A stretch of 60,709 nt of DNA from Opitutus sp. GAS368 (lineage in GTDB: Bacteria; Verrucomicrobiota; Verrucomicrobiia; Opitutales; Opitutaceae). The notes beneath the pieces were generated by a model. The model had not been told where the DNA came from. It did not search any database and saw only the letters and a list, made by a program, of their open reading frames with translations. How positions within the stretch are numbered: the first letter of the stretch is position 1; every line of letters begins with the position of its first letter. Positions 43,696 through 52,148 of this stretch are shown here, in pieces. Made by a program: the position numbers and the translations under genes. The DNA lies in the NCBI GenBank assembly GCA_945903545.1, contig CAMDOO010000006.1, positions 1 to 60,709 on the forward strand, read 5' to 3'.

Positions 43696-46548
43696 ATGAT
43701 CCCCATGACGGGCCTCCCCTCCCGAATCCGTGGACTGCGCCGGCTCGCCGCGCTCGGTGGGCTGCTCGCGGTCCTGCTCGGCGCCACGACCGTCGCCGCC
43801 GCCCCGTGGCCGGAGAGGGCCAGCGATCTCGCACCCGATCCCGCGCTGCGGTCCGGCACGCTGGCCAACGGCCTCCGCTATGCCGTGCGGCCCCACGGGT
43901 TCCCGGCCGGCCGGGTGGCGCTCCGGCTGGTCGTAGCCGTCGGGTCGCGCGAGGAGCGGGAGGAGGAGCGCGGCCTCGCGCATTTCCTCGAGCACATGGC
44001 GTTTCGCGGCACCAAGGCCTACCCGCGCGGCGAGCTGATGCCGGCGCTCGAGCGGCTCGGCATCGCGCCGGGACCGGACAACACCGCGTTCACCTACTAC
44101 GACCATACCACCTACATCCTGGAGCTGCCCGACCCACGGCCCGCGATGCTGCGCCAGGGCCTCGGGGTTTTCCGCGAGGTGGCCGAGGGGATCACGTTCG
44201 ACGCCGACCTGATCGAGCTCGAGCGCGCGGTCGTCCTGAACGAGAAGTCGCTCCGCAACACGCCGCAGGCGCGGGAGCACGACGCCAACCGCAACTTTCT
44301 CTGGCCCACCGCGCGGGAGATCCGGCGCTCCCCGATCGGGCTGGCCGACACCGTATCGAACCTGACCCGCGCGCACTTCGTCGCGTTCTACGACGCCTGG
44401 TACCGGCCGGAGCGCATGGCAGTGATCGTCACTGGCGACATCGACCCCGACGACGCCGTGGCGATGGTCCGCGAAATCTTCGGCCCCCTGCAGGCACGCG
44501 CGCCGGCACGGCCCGAGCCCACCGGGCTCGTGGCGGTGCAGGCCAACGACGGCCGGGTCGGCATCTACCGGGAGGACGCGATCGTTGGCGCCGGCATCAT
44601 GTTTGAGCACCCGCTGCCCAATCCGCCGCGGCCCGACACCGCCGACAACCGGCGCGAGGGCATCCAGCGCGGTGTCGCCATCGGCATGTTTTATGTCCGG
44701 CTCCGCGAGCTGGCACAGCGCGAGGCGGGCGTCATCACCTCGCCCAACACCTCGCTCGAAGACCCGGTGCAGGACTGGCTCCTGGCGTCCTTCTCGTCGT
44801 CCGGCCGCACCGACAACTGGCGCCAGGTTGCCACCGCGATGGAGCAGGAGCTGCGGCGGGCAAAGACCCACGGGTTCACCGCCGAGGAATTCCGCCAGGC
44901 CGTCAGTTCCTACCGGGCGCACTATGACGCCGCGGTGCGCACCGCCGACACCCGGGAGTCGTCGGCCCTCGCCGCCGGCCTCGAGCAGAGTTTCCTCTCG
45001 GGCCTGCCCTTCGTGACACCCGAGACGGCGCGCGACTCCGTGCGCCCGATCCTGGATGCCCTGACGCCGGAGGACTGCCTCGCTGCCTTCCGCCGTGCCT
45101 GGGGCGAAGGCACGCCGCGCGTGTTCATCGGCTCCAACAGCTCGCTGCCGATCGGCATCGCCGATGTGGCCCGGGTGTTGGAGGCCTCCAGGCAGGTTGA
45201 GGTCGCACCGCCCCAGGAACGGGCCGCGGTCACGCTGGCCTACAGCGACTTCGGTCCCGCCGGTGCGCTGCGCCGCGTGCAGGCCGTGGCGGGACTCGAC
45301 CTGCGGCTGGCGGAATTCGGCAACCGGGTGCGGCTGAACTTCAAGCCCACCGCCTTCGACCAGGGCTTCGTCTCGTTCGTCGCCCGGATCGGCAACGGCC
45401 GCCAGGGGCTGCCCGTGCGCGGCCTCGATACCTACGCCAACTCCGTGTTCGTGAACGGCGGGCTCGGCCGGCACGCCGCCGCGGACCTCTCCTCGATCTT
45501 CGCCGGCCACAACGTGGACATCCGGTTCTCGGTGCAGGACGACGCCCTGCTCTTTTCCGGCCGCTGTGCGCGGGAGGACCTGCTGCTGAGCCTGCGGCTC
45601 GTGGCCGCGTACCTCACCGACGCCGCCTACCGCCCCGAGGGGCTGCGCAATCTGCAGTCCGACGTCTCGACGATCTACTCCAGTTTCACGAACTCGCCCG
45701 GCGGGGTGGTCCACGGCCAGCTCGAGTTCCTGCTCAGCGGCGGCGACCAGCGCTTCGGCCTGCCCGACGCCGGCCAGATCCTCGGCCGCAGCCACACCGA
45801 GCTGGCGGCCTGGCTCACGCCGCAGCTGCGGTCCGGCCCGGTCGAGCTCAGCGTGGTGGGCGACACCTCGTGGGAGGAGGCCTCGGCGGCCGTGGCCGCG
45901 ACGCTCGGCGCGCTGCCGCCGCGCAGCTCGCGCGGGGCCGAGCCGAACCGCCCGGTGAAGTTCGTCCCTGGCGGCCTGGTGCGCACCTTTGCGTCGGCCC
46001 CCTCGCTGCGGCAGGCCAACGTGACCCTGGTCTTCCCGATCCCCGATGCAGTGGACGTCCACCAGGAACGGCGCTGTCAGATGCTGGCCGAGGTGCTCGA
46101 CGAGCGCATCCGGATCGCGCTGCGCGAGGAGCTGGGCGCCACCTACACACCGTCGGTGAACTTCGTCCAGAATCAGGGCTTCGAGGGCTTTGACTACATC
46201 CAGTTCTCCGCCGACGTGCTGCCCACGCACTTCGACCGCGTTGCCCCGGTGATCCGGCGGGAGATCGCCACGCTGCAGCGCGAGGGGATCGGCGCCGACC
46301 TTTTCAGCCGGGTGCGCGAGACCATCCTCCGGCAGCGCGAGAATGAGCTGCGCACCAACGCCTACTGGCTCTACACCGCGCTCGACGGCATCCAGCAGTA
46401 CCCGGCGAAGCTGGCCGCCGTGCGTGACCGCACCGCGGACTACGCGGGGATCACGGCGGGGGAGCTCAATGCCGTGGCGCGCCGCTACCTCATCCCGGCC
46501 GAGTCTTACATGTTCACGGCGATCCCGGAGACGGCGGCGCCGAGGTAA
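43696..46548 (+). CDS. Exported M16-family zinc metalloprotease
   Basis: A 950-residue protein with a signal peptide (LAALGGLLAVLLGATTVAAA). The inverted zinc motif HFLEH is at residues 96-100 (ERGLAHFLEHMAFRGTKAYP), with the third ligand in the ELERAVVLNEK helix about 75 residues later. Two M16 halves are present: the N-terminal peptidase with VSNLTRAHFVAFYDAWYRPERMAVIVTGDID, and a C-terminal half with LGATYTPSVNFVQNQGFEGFDYIQFS. Such proteins degrade peptides in the periplasm. A second start, ATG at 43705, is possible. Confidence 0.92.
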   Translation: MIPMTGLPSRIRGLRRLAALGGLLAVLLGATTVAAAPWPERASDLAPDPALRSGTLANGLRYAVRPHGFPAGRVALRLVVAVGSREEREEERGLAHFLEHMAFRGTKAYPRGELMPALERLGIAPGPDNTAFTYYDHTTYILELPDPRPAMLRQGLGVFREVAEGITFDADLIELERAVVLNEKSLRNTPQAREHDANRNFLWPTAREIRRSPIGLADTVSNLTRAHFVAFYDAWYRPERMAVIVTGDIDPDDAVAMVREIFGPLQARAPARPEPTGLVAVQANDGRVGIYREDAIVGAGIMFEHPLPNPPRPDTADNRREGIQRGVAIGMFYVRLRELAQREAGVITSPNTSLEDPVQDWLLASFSSSGRTDNWRQVATAMEQELRRAKTHGFTAEEFRQAVSSYRAHYDAAVRTADTRESSALAAGLEQSFLSGLPFVTPETARDSVRPILDALTPEDCLAAFRRAWGEGTPRVFIGSNSSLPIGIADVARVLEASRQVEVAPPQERAAVTLAYSDFGPAGALRRVQAVAGLDLRLAEFGNRVRLNFKPTAFDQGFVSFVARIGNGRQGLPVRGLDTYANSVFVNGGLGRHAAADLSSIFAGHNVDIRFSVQDDALLFSGRCAREDLLLSLRLVAAYLTDAAYRPEGLRNLQSDVSTIYSSFTNSPGGVVHGQLEFLLSGGDQRFGLPDAGQILGRSHTELAAWLTPQLRSGPVELSVVGDTSWEEASAAVAATLGALPPRSSRGAEPNRPVKFVPGGLVRTFASAPSLRQANVTLVFPIPDAVDVHQERRCQMLAEVLDERIRIALREELGATYTPSVNFVQNQGFEGFDYIQFSADVLPTHFDRVAPVIRREIATLQREGIGADLFSRVRETILRQRENELRTNAYWLYTALDGIQQYPAKLAAVRDRTADYAGITAGELNAVARRYLIPAESYMFTAIPETAAPR

Positions 46549-46558
46549 ATCGCCGTTA

Positions 46559-46658
46559 AATCGTTCTCGTTCTCCTACTCGTTCTCATACTCGGATCGCC
46601 GGGGTTAAGGCGGAGCAGATATCCGAGAATGAGAACGAGTAGGAGAACGAGAACGATT
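46559..46658. repeat. Long hairpin (38-base arms) between convergent genes
   Basis: Arms 46559-46596 and 46621-46658 (AATCGTTCTCGTTCTCCTAC and onward) pair at 37 of 38 positions around a 24-base spacer. It lies between the ends of two convergent genes and could stop transcription from both sides. Confidence 0.92.
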
Positions 46659-46663
46659 GGCCC

Positions 46664-48058
46664 TCAACCCAGGACTTCCCGCGCGCGGGTCACGAGCGGG
46701 TCGCCATGCAATGCGATTTCCTCGGGGAGCGGCTCGGTGCCCACGGCCTTGACGCGGTCGCGGAGCGTCAGCCAGGCGGCCGACGCGATCGGCGAGCCGG
46801 CGACGTGCGGGGCGAGGACCGCGAAGACGGGCGCGGTCGGCGGCACGAGCTCGCGCGGCACGAGTCCCTTGCTGGAAAGAAAGAGCCCGGCCGAGGCGCC
46901 GAGGACCTCCAGCCAGGCGCGCGGGTCGGCCGGCGGTGAGAACGGCAATCCGCCGGGGGCGGCGCTCCACTCCATGAAAGCCTGGACCTGGGCCAGAAGC
47001 TGGGCGAGGACCGGTCCGGCATCGGCGGGAGTCCAGCGCGCGGAGAACTGCTTGCGCTCGCGGAACTTCTTCACCTCCCAGACGCGCAGGACCAGCTCGT
47101 AGTCGCCGGCCACATGCCGGAGGGCGCCGGTGATGACATAGTCGATGGGGTCGGAGGACGTGTTGACGAGCTGCGAGAGGTTCTCGCTCGTCCACTCCGC
47201 GCCGAAGAGAAACGGGCGCTTGACCCCGCCGCGGTCGTGGAGGCCGACGATGGCGAGAGAGCTGTAGTGCGGGGAAAAGTGAAACGTCTCCGCCAGCCAG
47301 AGTGGCAGGGCGCGGGAAAGCCGGCCGAGCTCATCCTCGGGTTTTTCCATCGCCGCGGCCAGGCCGGGCTGCCCGATCAGGGCGAGCTGCGCGAAGGCGA
47401 TGCGGCGAACGCGCCCGGGCTTGGCGGGGAAAAGCGCCTCCTCGAGGTTCTCCAGTCCGTAGAACCAGATCGGGCGCGTGAAGCTCACCAGCTCGACGTG
47501 CGGAGCCTGAACCGGCGCCTCACCGTCGGACGTGAGTTGCGCCGAGGGCGCCGTGGGGTGCGCAAACAGCTCCGCGATGACATTGGAGAATCCGTAGAGC
47601 CGCTCCTCCAGCTCCGGGCGCTCGAGGTCGAAGAGGATGTCGAGCACGTGCTGGGCCGCGCCGGGATCGCGCACCGCGATGTAGGCCTGCAAGAGGTTGA
47701 GTCCCGTGGCCGGGCCATGGCGCTGCGCGTCGTAGCGCGGAGCCACGAGCTCCACGATTTGGACAACGTGCCCGAAGGTGCCGAGATCGCCGGAGATCGT
47801 GACGAGCACATCGGGCCGGTCGCCGGCGGCGGCAAGGACCTCCTCGTAGATGCCGACGGCCCCGGCGAGATCCTTGGCCTCGAGCAGCGCGCGCGCCTGC
47901 GCCAGGCGCGGCATCACCCCGCCCGGCCGCGGGACGGTACCCGGGACCTCCAGCGGCGAGGCGCCCGGAGTCGCGGGTGCAGGCTGGGCCGTCGGCGGCG
48001 CCGGGTGCGTCCCATTGGGCTGGGGCTTTTTCGCGGAGAAACGGTCAAGGAAACCCAT
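46664..48058 (-). CDS. Unknown soluble protein, TPR-like N-terminal region
   Basis: A 464-residue protein starting MGFLDRFSAKKPQP, followed by a Pro-rich linker to about residue 45. Residues about 50-135 look like two or three TPR-type helical pairs (RLAQARALLEAKDLAGAVGIYEEVLAAA, GLNLLQAYIAVRDPGAAQHVLDILF). The rest alternates hydrophobic and charged patches without a motif I recognise. No signal peptide or membrane helix, so cytoplasmic. It ends at the long hairpin after the M16 gene. Family unknown to me. Confidence 0.7.
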   Translation of the reverse strand: MGFLDRFSAKKPQPNGTHPAPPTAQPAPATPGASPLEVPGTVPRPGGVMPRLAQARALLEAKDLAGAVGIYEEVLAAAGDRPDVLVTISGDLGTFGHVVQIVELVAPRYDAQRHGPATGLNLLQAYIAVRDPGAAQHVLDILFDLERPELEERLYGFSNVIAELFAHPTAPSAQLTSDGEAPVQAPHVELVSFTRPIWFYGLENLEEALFPAKPGRVRRIAFAQLALIGQPGLAAAMEKPEDELGRLSRALPLWLAETFHFSPHYSSLAIVGLHDRGGVKRPFLFGAEWTSENLSQLVNTSSDPIDYVITGALRHVAGDYELVLRVWEVKKFRERKQFSARWTPADAGPVLAQLLAQVQAFMEWSAAPGGLPFSPPADPRAWLEVLGASAGLFLSSKGLVPRELVPPTAPVFAVLAPHVAGSPIASAAWLTLRDRVKAVGTEPLPEEIALHGDPLVTRAREVLG

Positions 48059-48263
48059 GCGCCGAGAAAAACGCCGGGGCCGCCGCTGGCGAAGCTATTT
48101 CTGGCGGCAGATGTAACGGTCGCCTCTTTCGGCAAGTGTGGCGGTGGCCGGCGGCGTACTAATCGCGATTGTTCCGCAGCGGGGAACCCGTCATGGGTTT
48201 GGGCAGCCGCCCGGGCTCCGTCCGCTGTCCACGGCCCATCCGTCCACCTCCGACTCCCGACCC

Positions 48264-48881
48264 ATGCTCCACGTCCTCCAACATCCCCTCGCGGTGCATG
48301 CGATCACACATCTGCGCGACGAGACCACCAAGCCGGCGACGTTCCGCACCCTCGCCTACCAGCTCGGCCTCCTGCTGGCGGTTGAGGCCACGCGCGACCT
48401 GCCGCTTGAGGACAAGCCGATCCAGACCCCGCTCGAAAAGCACACCGGCCGCGTGCTCAATCACCAGCCGCTCGTGGTCGTGCCGATCCTGCGCGCCGGC
48501 CTCGGGATGGTGCAGCCGTTCCTCGATATTTTTCCGGATGTCAGCGTGGGCTACGTGGGACTCGAGCGCGACCACACCACGGCCGAGGCCCGCAGCTATT
48601 ACTGCAAGCTGCCGCCCCTTGCCGGCTGCCGCGTGTTTGTGGTCGACCCGATGCTCGCCACCGGTGGCTCGGCGGCGCAGGCCCTCGCGCTCGTGAAGCA
48701 GCACGGCGCGGTTGCGCCGCGGCTCGTCTGCATCGTGGCCGCCCCCGAGGGCGTGGCCGAGGTCGAGCGCCAGCACCCGGGCACAATCGTCCAAACCGCC
48801 GCGCTCGACCGGGAACTGAACCACAAGAAGTACATTCTGCCCGGCCTGGGCGACTTTGGGGCCCGGCTGTATGGCACGTGA
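48264..48881 (+). CDS. upp: Uracil phosphoribosyltransferase
   Basis: A 205-residue enzyme of normal length. Family motifs: ITHLRDETTKPATFRTL, LVVVPILRAGLGMVQPFLDIFPDVSVGYVGLERDHTT, VFVVDPMLATGGSAAQALALVKQHGA (PRPP-binding loop) and the C-terminal KKYILPGLGDFGARLYGT that binds uracil. It salvages uracil to UMP. The start at 48264 (MLHVLQHPLAVHAITHL) fits the family. A repeat begins 19 bases after its stop. Confidence 0.97.
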   Translation: MLHVLQHPLAVHAITHLRDETTKPATFRTLAYQLGLLLAVEATRDLPLEDKPIQTPLEKHTGRVLNHQPLVVVPILRAGLGMVQPFLDIFPDVSVGYVGLERDHTTAEARSYYCKLPPLAGCRVFVVDPMLATGGSAAQALALVKQHGAVAPRLVCIVAAPEGVAEVERQHPGTIVQTAALDRELNHKKYILPGLGDFGARLYGT

Positions 48882-48900
48882 GATCGACGATCCCGGAAGT

Positions 48901-49083
48901 TTTTAACCACGGATTTCACGGATGGCACGGATGGGAACCCCGAAGGATTCATCCACTCGCCCTCGCTAGCTCCACAAAACGAATTCTGCCGTGGGATCTT
49001 GGCTGGATATTATCGCGGTCGGGCCGGCGGCCCAACCCTACCTTACTTCTTATCCGTGTAATCCGTGAAATCCGTGGTTAAAA
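48901..49083. repeat. AACCACGGATTTCACGGAT / ATCCGTGAAATCCGTGGTT element
   Basis: Arms 48901-48932 and 49052-49083 pair at 30 of 32 positions. Between them a GGCCGGCGGCCCAACCCTAC module of the GGTAGGG family is nested (to 49043). The right arm ends 19 bases before the next gene's ATG. Confidence 0.85.
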
Positions 49084-49102
49084 AATCCTCCTCTCCGAAA
49101 AC

Positions 49103-49822
49103 ATGCGCGCGCTTTCCTTTCAACGGGTCCTGAAAAAGTCGGTCGGTTACCGCTACCTGCTCCATGTGCCGGCGGCGGCGGAGTATGAGGCCAAGAAACG
49201 CTGGCCTCTGCTGCTCTTTCTCCACGGCATCGGCGAACGCGGGTCCTCCCCGTGGGTGGTGGCGAAGAATGGACCGCCGCGCCTGCTCAAGGGGCTGGAG
49301 AAACGCCGCGGTTCGTTCCGCCGGCATAGCGACACCGCCGCGGACCTGCTCGCGGAGAACTTCATCGTCGTCTCGCCGCAGTGTCCGAAGGGAGAGACTT
49401 GGGATGCCGACACCCTCCTGGCCCTGCTGGACGAGGTGGCGGCCTCGCAGCGGGTCGATCTGCGGCGGGTTTGCCTGACGGGACTCAGCATGGGTGGCTT
49501 CGGCACTTGGGCGCTGGCGATCCGGAATCCCGAGCGGTTCGCCGCCGCCGTCCCGGTCTGCGGGGGCGGCCTCGGGGTCAACGCGATGGCGCTCTCCCCG
49601 CGGAAGAAAGCCGTGCTGCGCCGGCTGCCGTTCTGGGCCTTCCACGGCGCGAAGGACCGGATCGTGCCGCTATCGGCTTCCGAGAGCATGGTCACGGCGA
49701 TGAAAGAGAACGGCGTGAAGCAGGTGACCTTCACCGTCTACCCGGACGCCGGCCATGATTCGTGGACCGAGACGTACACGAATCCGAAGCTGTACGAGTG
49801 GTTGCTGGCGCAGCGGAAGTGA
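49103..49822 (+). CDS. Alpha/beta hydrolase, esterase/phospholipase-like
   Basis: A 239-residue serine hydrolase. The fold is shown by WPLLLFLHGIGERGSSPW (oxyanion HG), the nucleophile elbow RRVCLTGLSMGGFGTWALA (GLSMGG), FWAFHGAKDRIVPLSASE (acid Asp) and TVYPDAGHDSWTETY (His). This is the dienelactone hydrolase/PHB-depolymerase-like esterase group that often acts on feruloyl or other carbohydrate esters. No signal peptide. Its RBS region lies in the right arm of a repeat. Confidence 0.88.
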   Translation: MRALSFQRVLKKSVGYRYLLHVPAAAEYEAKKRWPLLLFLHGIGERGSSPWVVAKNGPPRLLKGLEKRRGSFRRHSDTAADLLAENFIVVSPQCPKGETWDADTLLALLDEVAASQRVDLRRVCLTGLSMGGFGTWALAIRNPERFAAAVPVCGGGLGVNAMALSPRKKAVLRRLPFWAFHGAKDRIVPLSASESMVTAMKENGVKQVTFTVYPDAGHDSWTETYTNPKLYEWLLAQRK

Positions 49823-49902
49823 GAGATCGGAGTTGGGTCACGAAGAGGGCGCAGGGAGCGCCGAGGCCGAACCGCAATTAGTTCCCTTATCCACGACTCC
49901 GC

Positions 49903-50424
49903 ATGGGTGCATCGATCACATTCCGGCCGCTGGTCCGTTCGGATTTACCAAGGCTGGAGCGCTGGCTGGCCGAGCCACATGTCGAGACATGGTGGCGCGA
50001 GCGGCTCGATCCATCCGGCTTGGAAAAGAAATTTGGTCCGCGCATTGATGGCACCGAGCCGACGTATGTTTTCGTGATCGAAAGCGGGATCCGGCCTATC
50101 GGCTGGATCCAGTGGTACCGTTGGTCCGATTACCCTTCACATGCGGCGCAACTCGGGGCCGAACCCGGCTCTGCAGGGATCGATTTAGCGTTGGGCGAAA
50201 AGACTCTGCTCGGATCCGGCCTGGGGCCGCAGGTAATCAACGAATTCATCCGTCGGGTCGTCTGGAGCGATCCAGCTATCCGGGCCGTTGTCGCCGACCC
50301 CGAGGCGGCCAATCTCCGGTCTGTGCGCGCTTTCGAAAAAGCCGGATTCGTGCTCGTGAGGACCGTGCAGCTGGGAAGCGAGAACTTCCAGAGATGCGTG
50401 GTGCGGCTTGGGCGAACCGAGTGA
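49903..50424 (+). CDS. GNAT acetyltransferase of the aminoglycoside 6'-N-acetyltransferase type
   Basis: A 173-residue protein: ITFRPLVRSDLPRLERWLAEPHVETWWRE, then YVFVIESGIRPIGWIQWYRW, GIDLALGEKTLLGSGLGPQVINEFI (acetyl-CoA loop) and VVADPEAANLRSVRAFEKAGFVLVRT. The HVxxWW start and piGwIQwYRW segment match the AAC(6')-I group, and also relatives such as siderophore acylases. Third-position GC is clearly lower than in flanking genes, which points to horizontal transfer. It lies next to the arn cluster but faces the other way. Confidence 0.8.
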   Translation: MGASITFRPLVRSDLPRLERWLAEPHVETWWRERLDPSGLEKKFGPRIDGTEPTYVFVIESGIRPIGWIQWYRWSDYPSHAAQLGAEPGSAGIDLALGEKTLLGSGLGPQVINEFIRRVVWSDPAIRAVVADPEAANLRSVRAFEKAGFVLVRTVQLGSENFQRCVVRLGRTE

Positions 50425-50509
50425 TCCCGGTTTGAAAACCCGGCCGCAGCCTTCCTCTGCGCGCTCTGCCTTGGCGCGCAGCGCCTTCATTGCGTGAAAC
50501 CAAGCCGGA

Positions 50510-50584
50510 TCATCGCGGCCGGGCCGGCGGCCCAGCCCTACCCGCAGGCAGTCAATTTGGCCCGCCGGGACGGCGGGCCCTACC
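50510..50584. repeat. GGCCGGGCCGGCGGCCCAGCCCTACC repeat modules
   Basis: Contains GCGGCCGGGCCGGCGGCCC and CAGCCCTACC, then a second GGCGGGCCCTACC module. It fills the gap between the GNAT and arnA-decarboxylase gene ends. Confidence 0.7.
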
Positions 50585-51622
50585 TTACTCCAGCTGGTAG
50601 TCCTTGTGCGCGAGGTGGTAGTCGAGCGTGAGCTTGATGGCGGTCTTAAGGTCCACCTTGGGGGTCCAGCCGAGCTGCTTCTTCGCGTTGGCGATGGAGG
50701 GCACGCGCTTCTGGATGTCCTGGTAATATTTCCCGAAGTACTTCCCGGACGGCACGACGACGACCTTCGCCTTGCGGGCGTGTTCGGCGTATTCCGGGTA
50801 GTCCTTGAACGCGGCGATGATGAACTTCGCGAGCTGGGCGACGCTCACGTCGTTCTTCGGGTTGCCGATATTGAAGATCTGGCGGGAGGCGCGGCCGCCC
50901 TTGTTCTCGATGATGCGGAGGAGCGCGTCGACGCCGTCGTCGATGAAGGTGAACGAGCGGCTCTGCTTGCCGCCGTCGACGAGCTGGATCGGCTTTTGGA
51001 AGATGACGTTCGAAATGAACTGGGTGAAGAGGCGCGAGCTGCCCTCCTTGGCCTCGAAGACGTTGTCGAGCTTGGGCCCGATCCAGTTGAACGGGCGGAA
51101 GAGCGTGTAGTCGACGTTGTCGCGCACGCCGTATGCGTAGATCACGCGGTCGAGGAGCTGCTTCGAGCAGGCGTAGATCCAGCGCTGCTTGTCGATCGGG
51201 CCGTAGACCATGTTGGTCGTCTGCTCGTCGAGCTCGGCGTCGGCCGACATGCCGTAGACCTCGGAGGTGGAGGGGAAGATGATCCGCTTCTTGTACTTCG
51301 CGGCGAGGCGGACGACCGCGAGGTTGGACTCAAAATCGAGCTCGAAGACCCGGAGCGGGTCCTTGACGTACTGCGCGGGGTTGGCGATCGCGACGAGGGG
51401 GATGACGGCGTCGCACTTCTTCACGTGGTACTCGATCCACTCGCGCGAGATCATGACGTCGCCCTCGACAAACCTGAAGCGCGGGTGACCGAGGCAGTTG
51501 CTCAGCTTGTGGTCGCCGATGTCCATCCCGTAGACCTCCCAGTCCTTCTGGCGGAGGATCGCGTGGGTCAGGGAGCTGCCGATGAAACCGTTGGCACCGA
51601 GGATGAGGACCTTGAGGGGCAT
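50585..51622 (-). CDS. ArnA-type UDP-glucuronic acid oxidative decarboxylase (stand-alone)
   Basis: A 345-residue protein matching the C-terminal half of ArnA closely. Motifs: VLILGANGFIGSSLTHAIL (Rossmann), GDVMISREWIEYHVKKCDAVIPLVAIANP, RIIFPSTSEVYGMS, PIDKQRWIYACSKQLLDRVIYAYG (YxxxK-type SKQ), FRPFNWIGPKLDN and VPSGKYFGKYYQDIQKRVPSI. It oxidises and decarboxylates UDP-GlcA to UDP-4-keto-pentose, the first step of L-Ara4N synthesis. In enterobacteria this is fused to the formyltransferase domain; here the latter is a separate gene 523 bases upstream, with a 330-bp element between. Confidence 0.93.
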   Translation of the reverse strand: MPLKVLILGANGFIGSSLTHAILRQKDWEVYGMDIGDHKLSNCLGHPRFRFVEGDVMISREWIEYHVKKCDAVIPLVAIANPAQYVKDPLRVFELDFESNLAVVRLAAKYKKRIIFPSTSEVYGMSADAELDEQTTNMVYGPIDKQRWIYACSKQLLDRVIYAYGVRDNVDYTLFRPFNWIGPKLDNVFEAKEGSSRLFTQFISNVIFQKPIQLVDGGKQSRSFTFIDDGVDALLRIIENKGGRASRQIFNIGNPKNDVSVAQLAKFIIAAFKDYPEYAEHARKAKVVVVPSGKYFGKYYQDIQKRVPSIANAKKQLGWTPKVDLKTAIKLTLDYHLAHKDYQLE

Positions 51623-51690
51623 GAGGCCGAGGGAGAACGCTCAACGCTCAACGTTCAACGCTGAACACTCAAGCCGGAGGGGGTGCTACC

Positions 51691-52020
51691 AAGACATCCT
51701 ATCCACTCTAACTTCAGGACATCCTATCCAGTGGCATGGGATTGAGGATGATGAGGAGGGTGGAACTAAGCCGCAAGACCAACCGCTTTGGCGGAGCGGC
51801 TTGGCGCGGAGCCAAAGCGGTTGGTCTGTAAATCAATCGTGCCGAGAAGCAGGTAGCTGAACCAAACCTCGACCTGGGCCAGCGCCTTCAGGGCAAACTC
51901 TTTTCGGACATCTTTCATATTGGTGGTTTTCCATGGCATCCGGCTCTTCTCTCCGAAAAGCCGGCCGCCGACGCTAACCACTGGATAGGATGTCCTGAAA
52001 CTCGGTGGATAGGATGTCCT
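51691..52020. mobile_element. 330-bp element with two nested terminal inverted repeats
   Basis: Outer ends AAGACATCCTATCCAC (51691-51706) and GTGGATAGGATGTCCT (52005-52020), inner ends CAGGACATCCTATCCAGTGG (51715-51734) and its exact complement (51978-51997). The interior holds a 17-base-arm hairpin (51776-51792 / 51811-51827) and a fragment starting MPWKTTNMKDVRKEFALKAL on the minus strand, similar to the N-terminus of IS481-type transposases. It looks like a MITE or a shrunken IS. Confidence 0.65.
51767..51940 (-). pseudogene. Transposase N-terminal remnant (IS481-like)
   Basis: A 57-codon frame starting at about 51940: MPWKTTNMKDVRKEFALKAL then AQVEVWFSYLLLGTIDLQ, followed by hairpin-encoded residues. 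The MPWK start and the spacing of F and FSYL resemble the helix-turn-helix start of IS481 transposases (MPWKxxx...F...). The catalytic DDE domain is absent. Assignment is tentative. Confidence 0.4.
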
Positions 52021-52055
52021 GGTACTGCACCAGGGACGCATTGAAGCCGCTCCCC

Positions 52056-52148
52056 AACCAAAACAACGAGGCTTGGGCTCTGTGTTCTCTGTGCCTCTGT
52101 GGCAAAAAATCCAAAAGCGATCCGGCGGGCCGACCCGTCCCGCCCTAC
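52056..52148. repeat. Composite repeat shared with the rlmN downstream region
   Basis: Begins AACCAAAACAACGAGGCTTG, 29 bases identical to 42044-42072, followed by CTCTGTGCCTCTGTGGCAAA and GGCGGGCCGACCCGTCCCG CCCTAC modules in the same order as there. The final CCCTAC gives the TAG stop of the formyltransferase gene. Confidence 0.8.

Noticed and set aside
42184-46230. A 1348-codon open frame on the minus strand across the M16 peptidase gene
   Set aside because: Only its last 415 codons match a real protein (Sel1-repeat). The rest is antisense to the M16 gene, is His/Gly/Arg-rich without any motif, and is open because of GC-biased codons.
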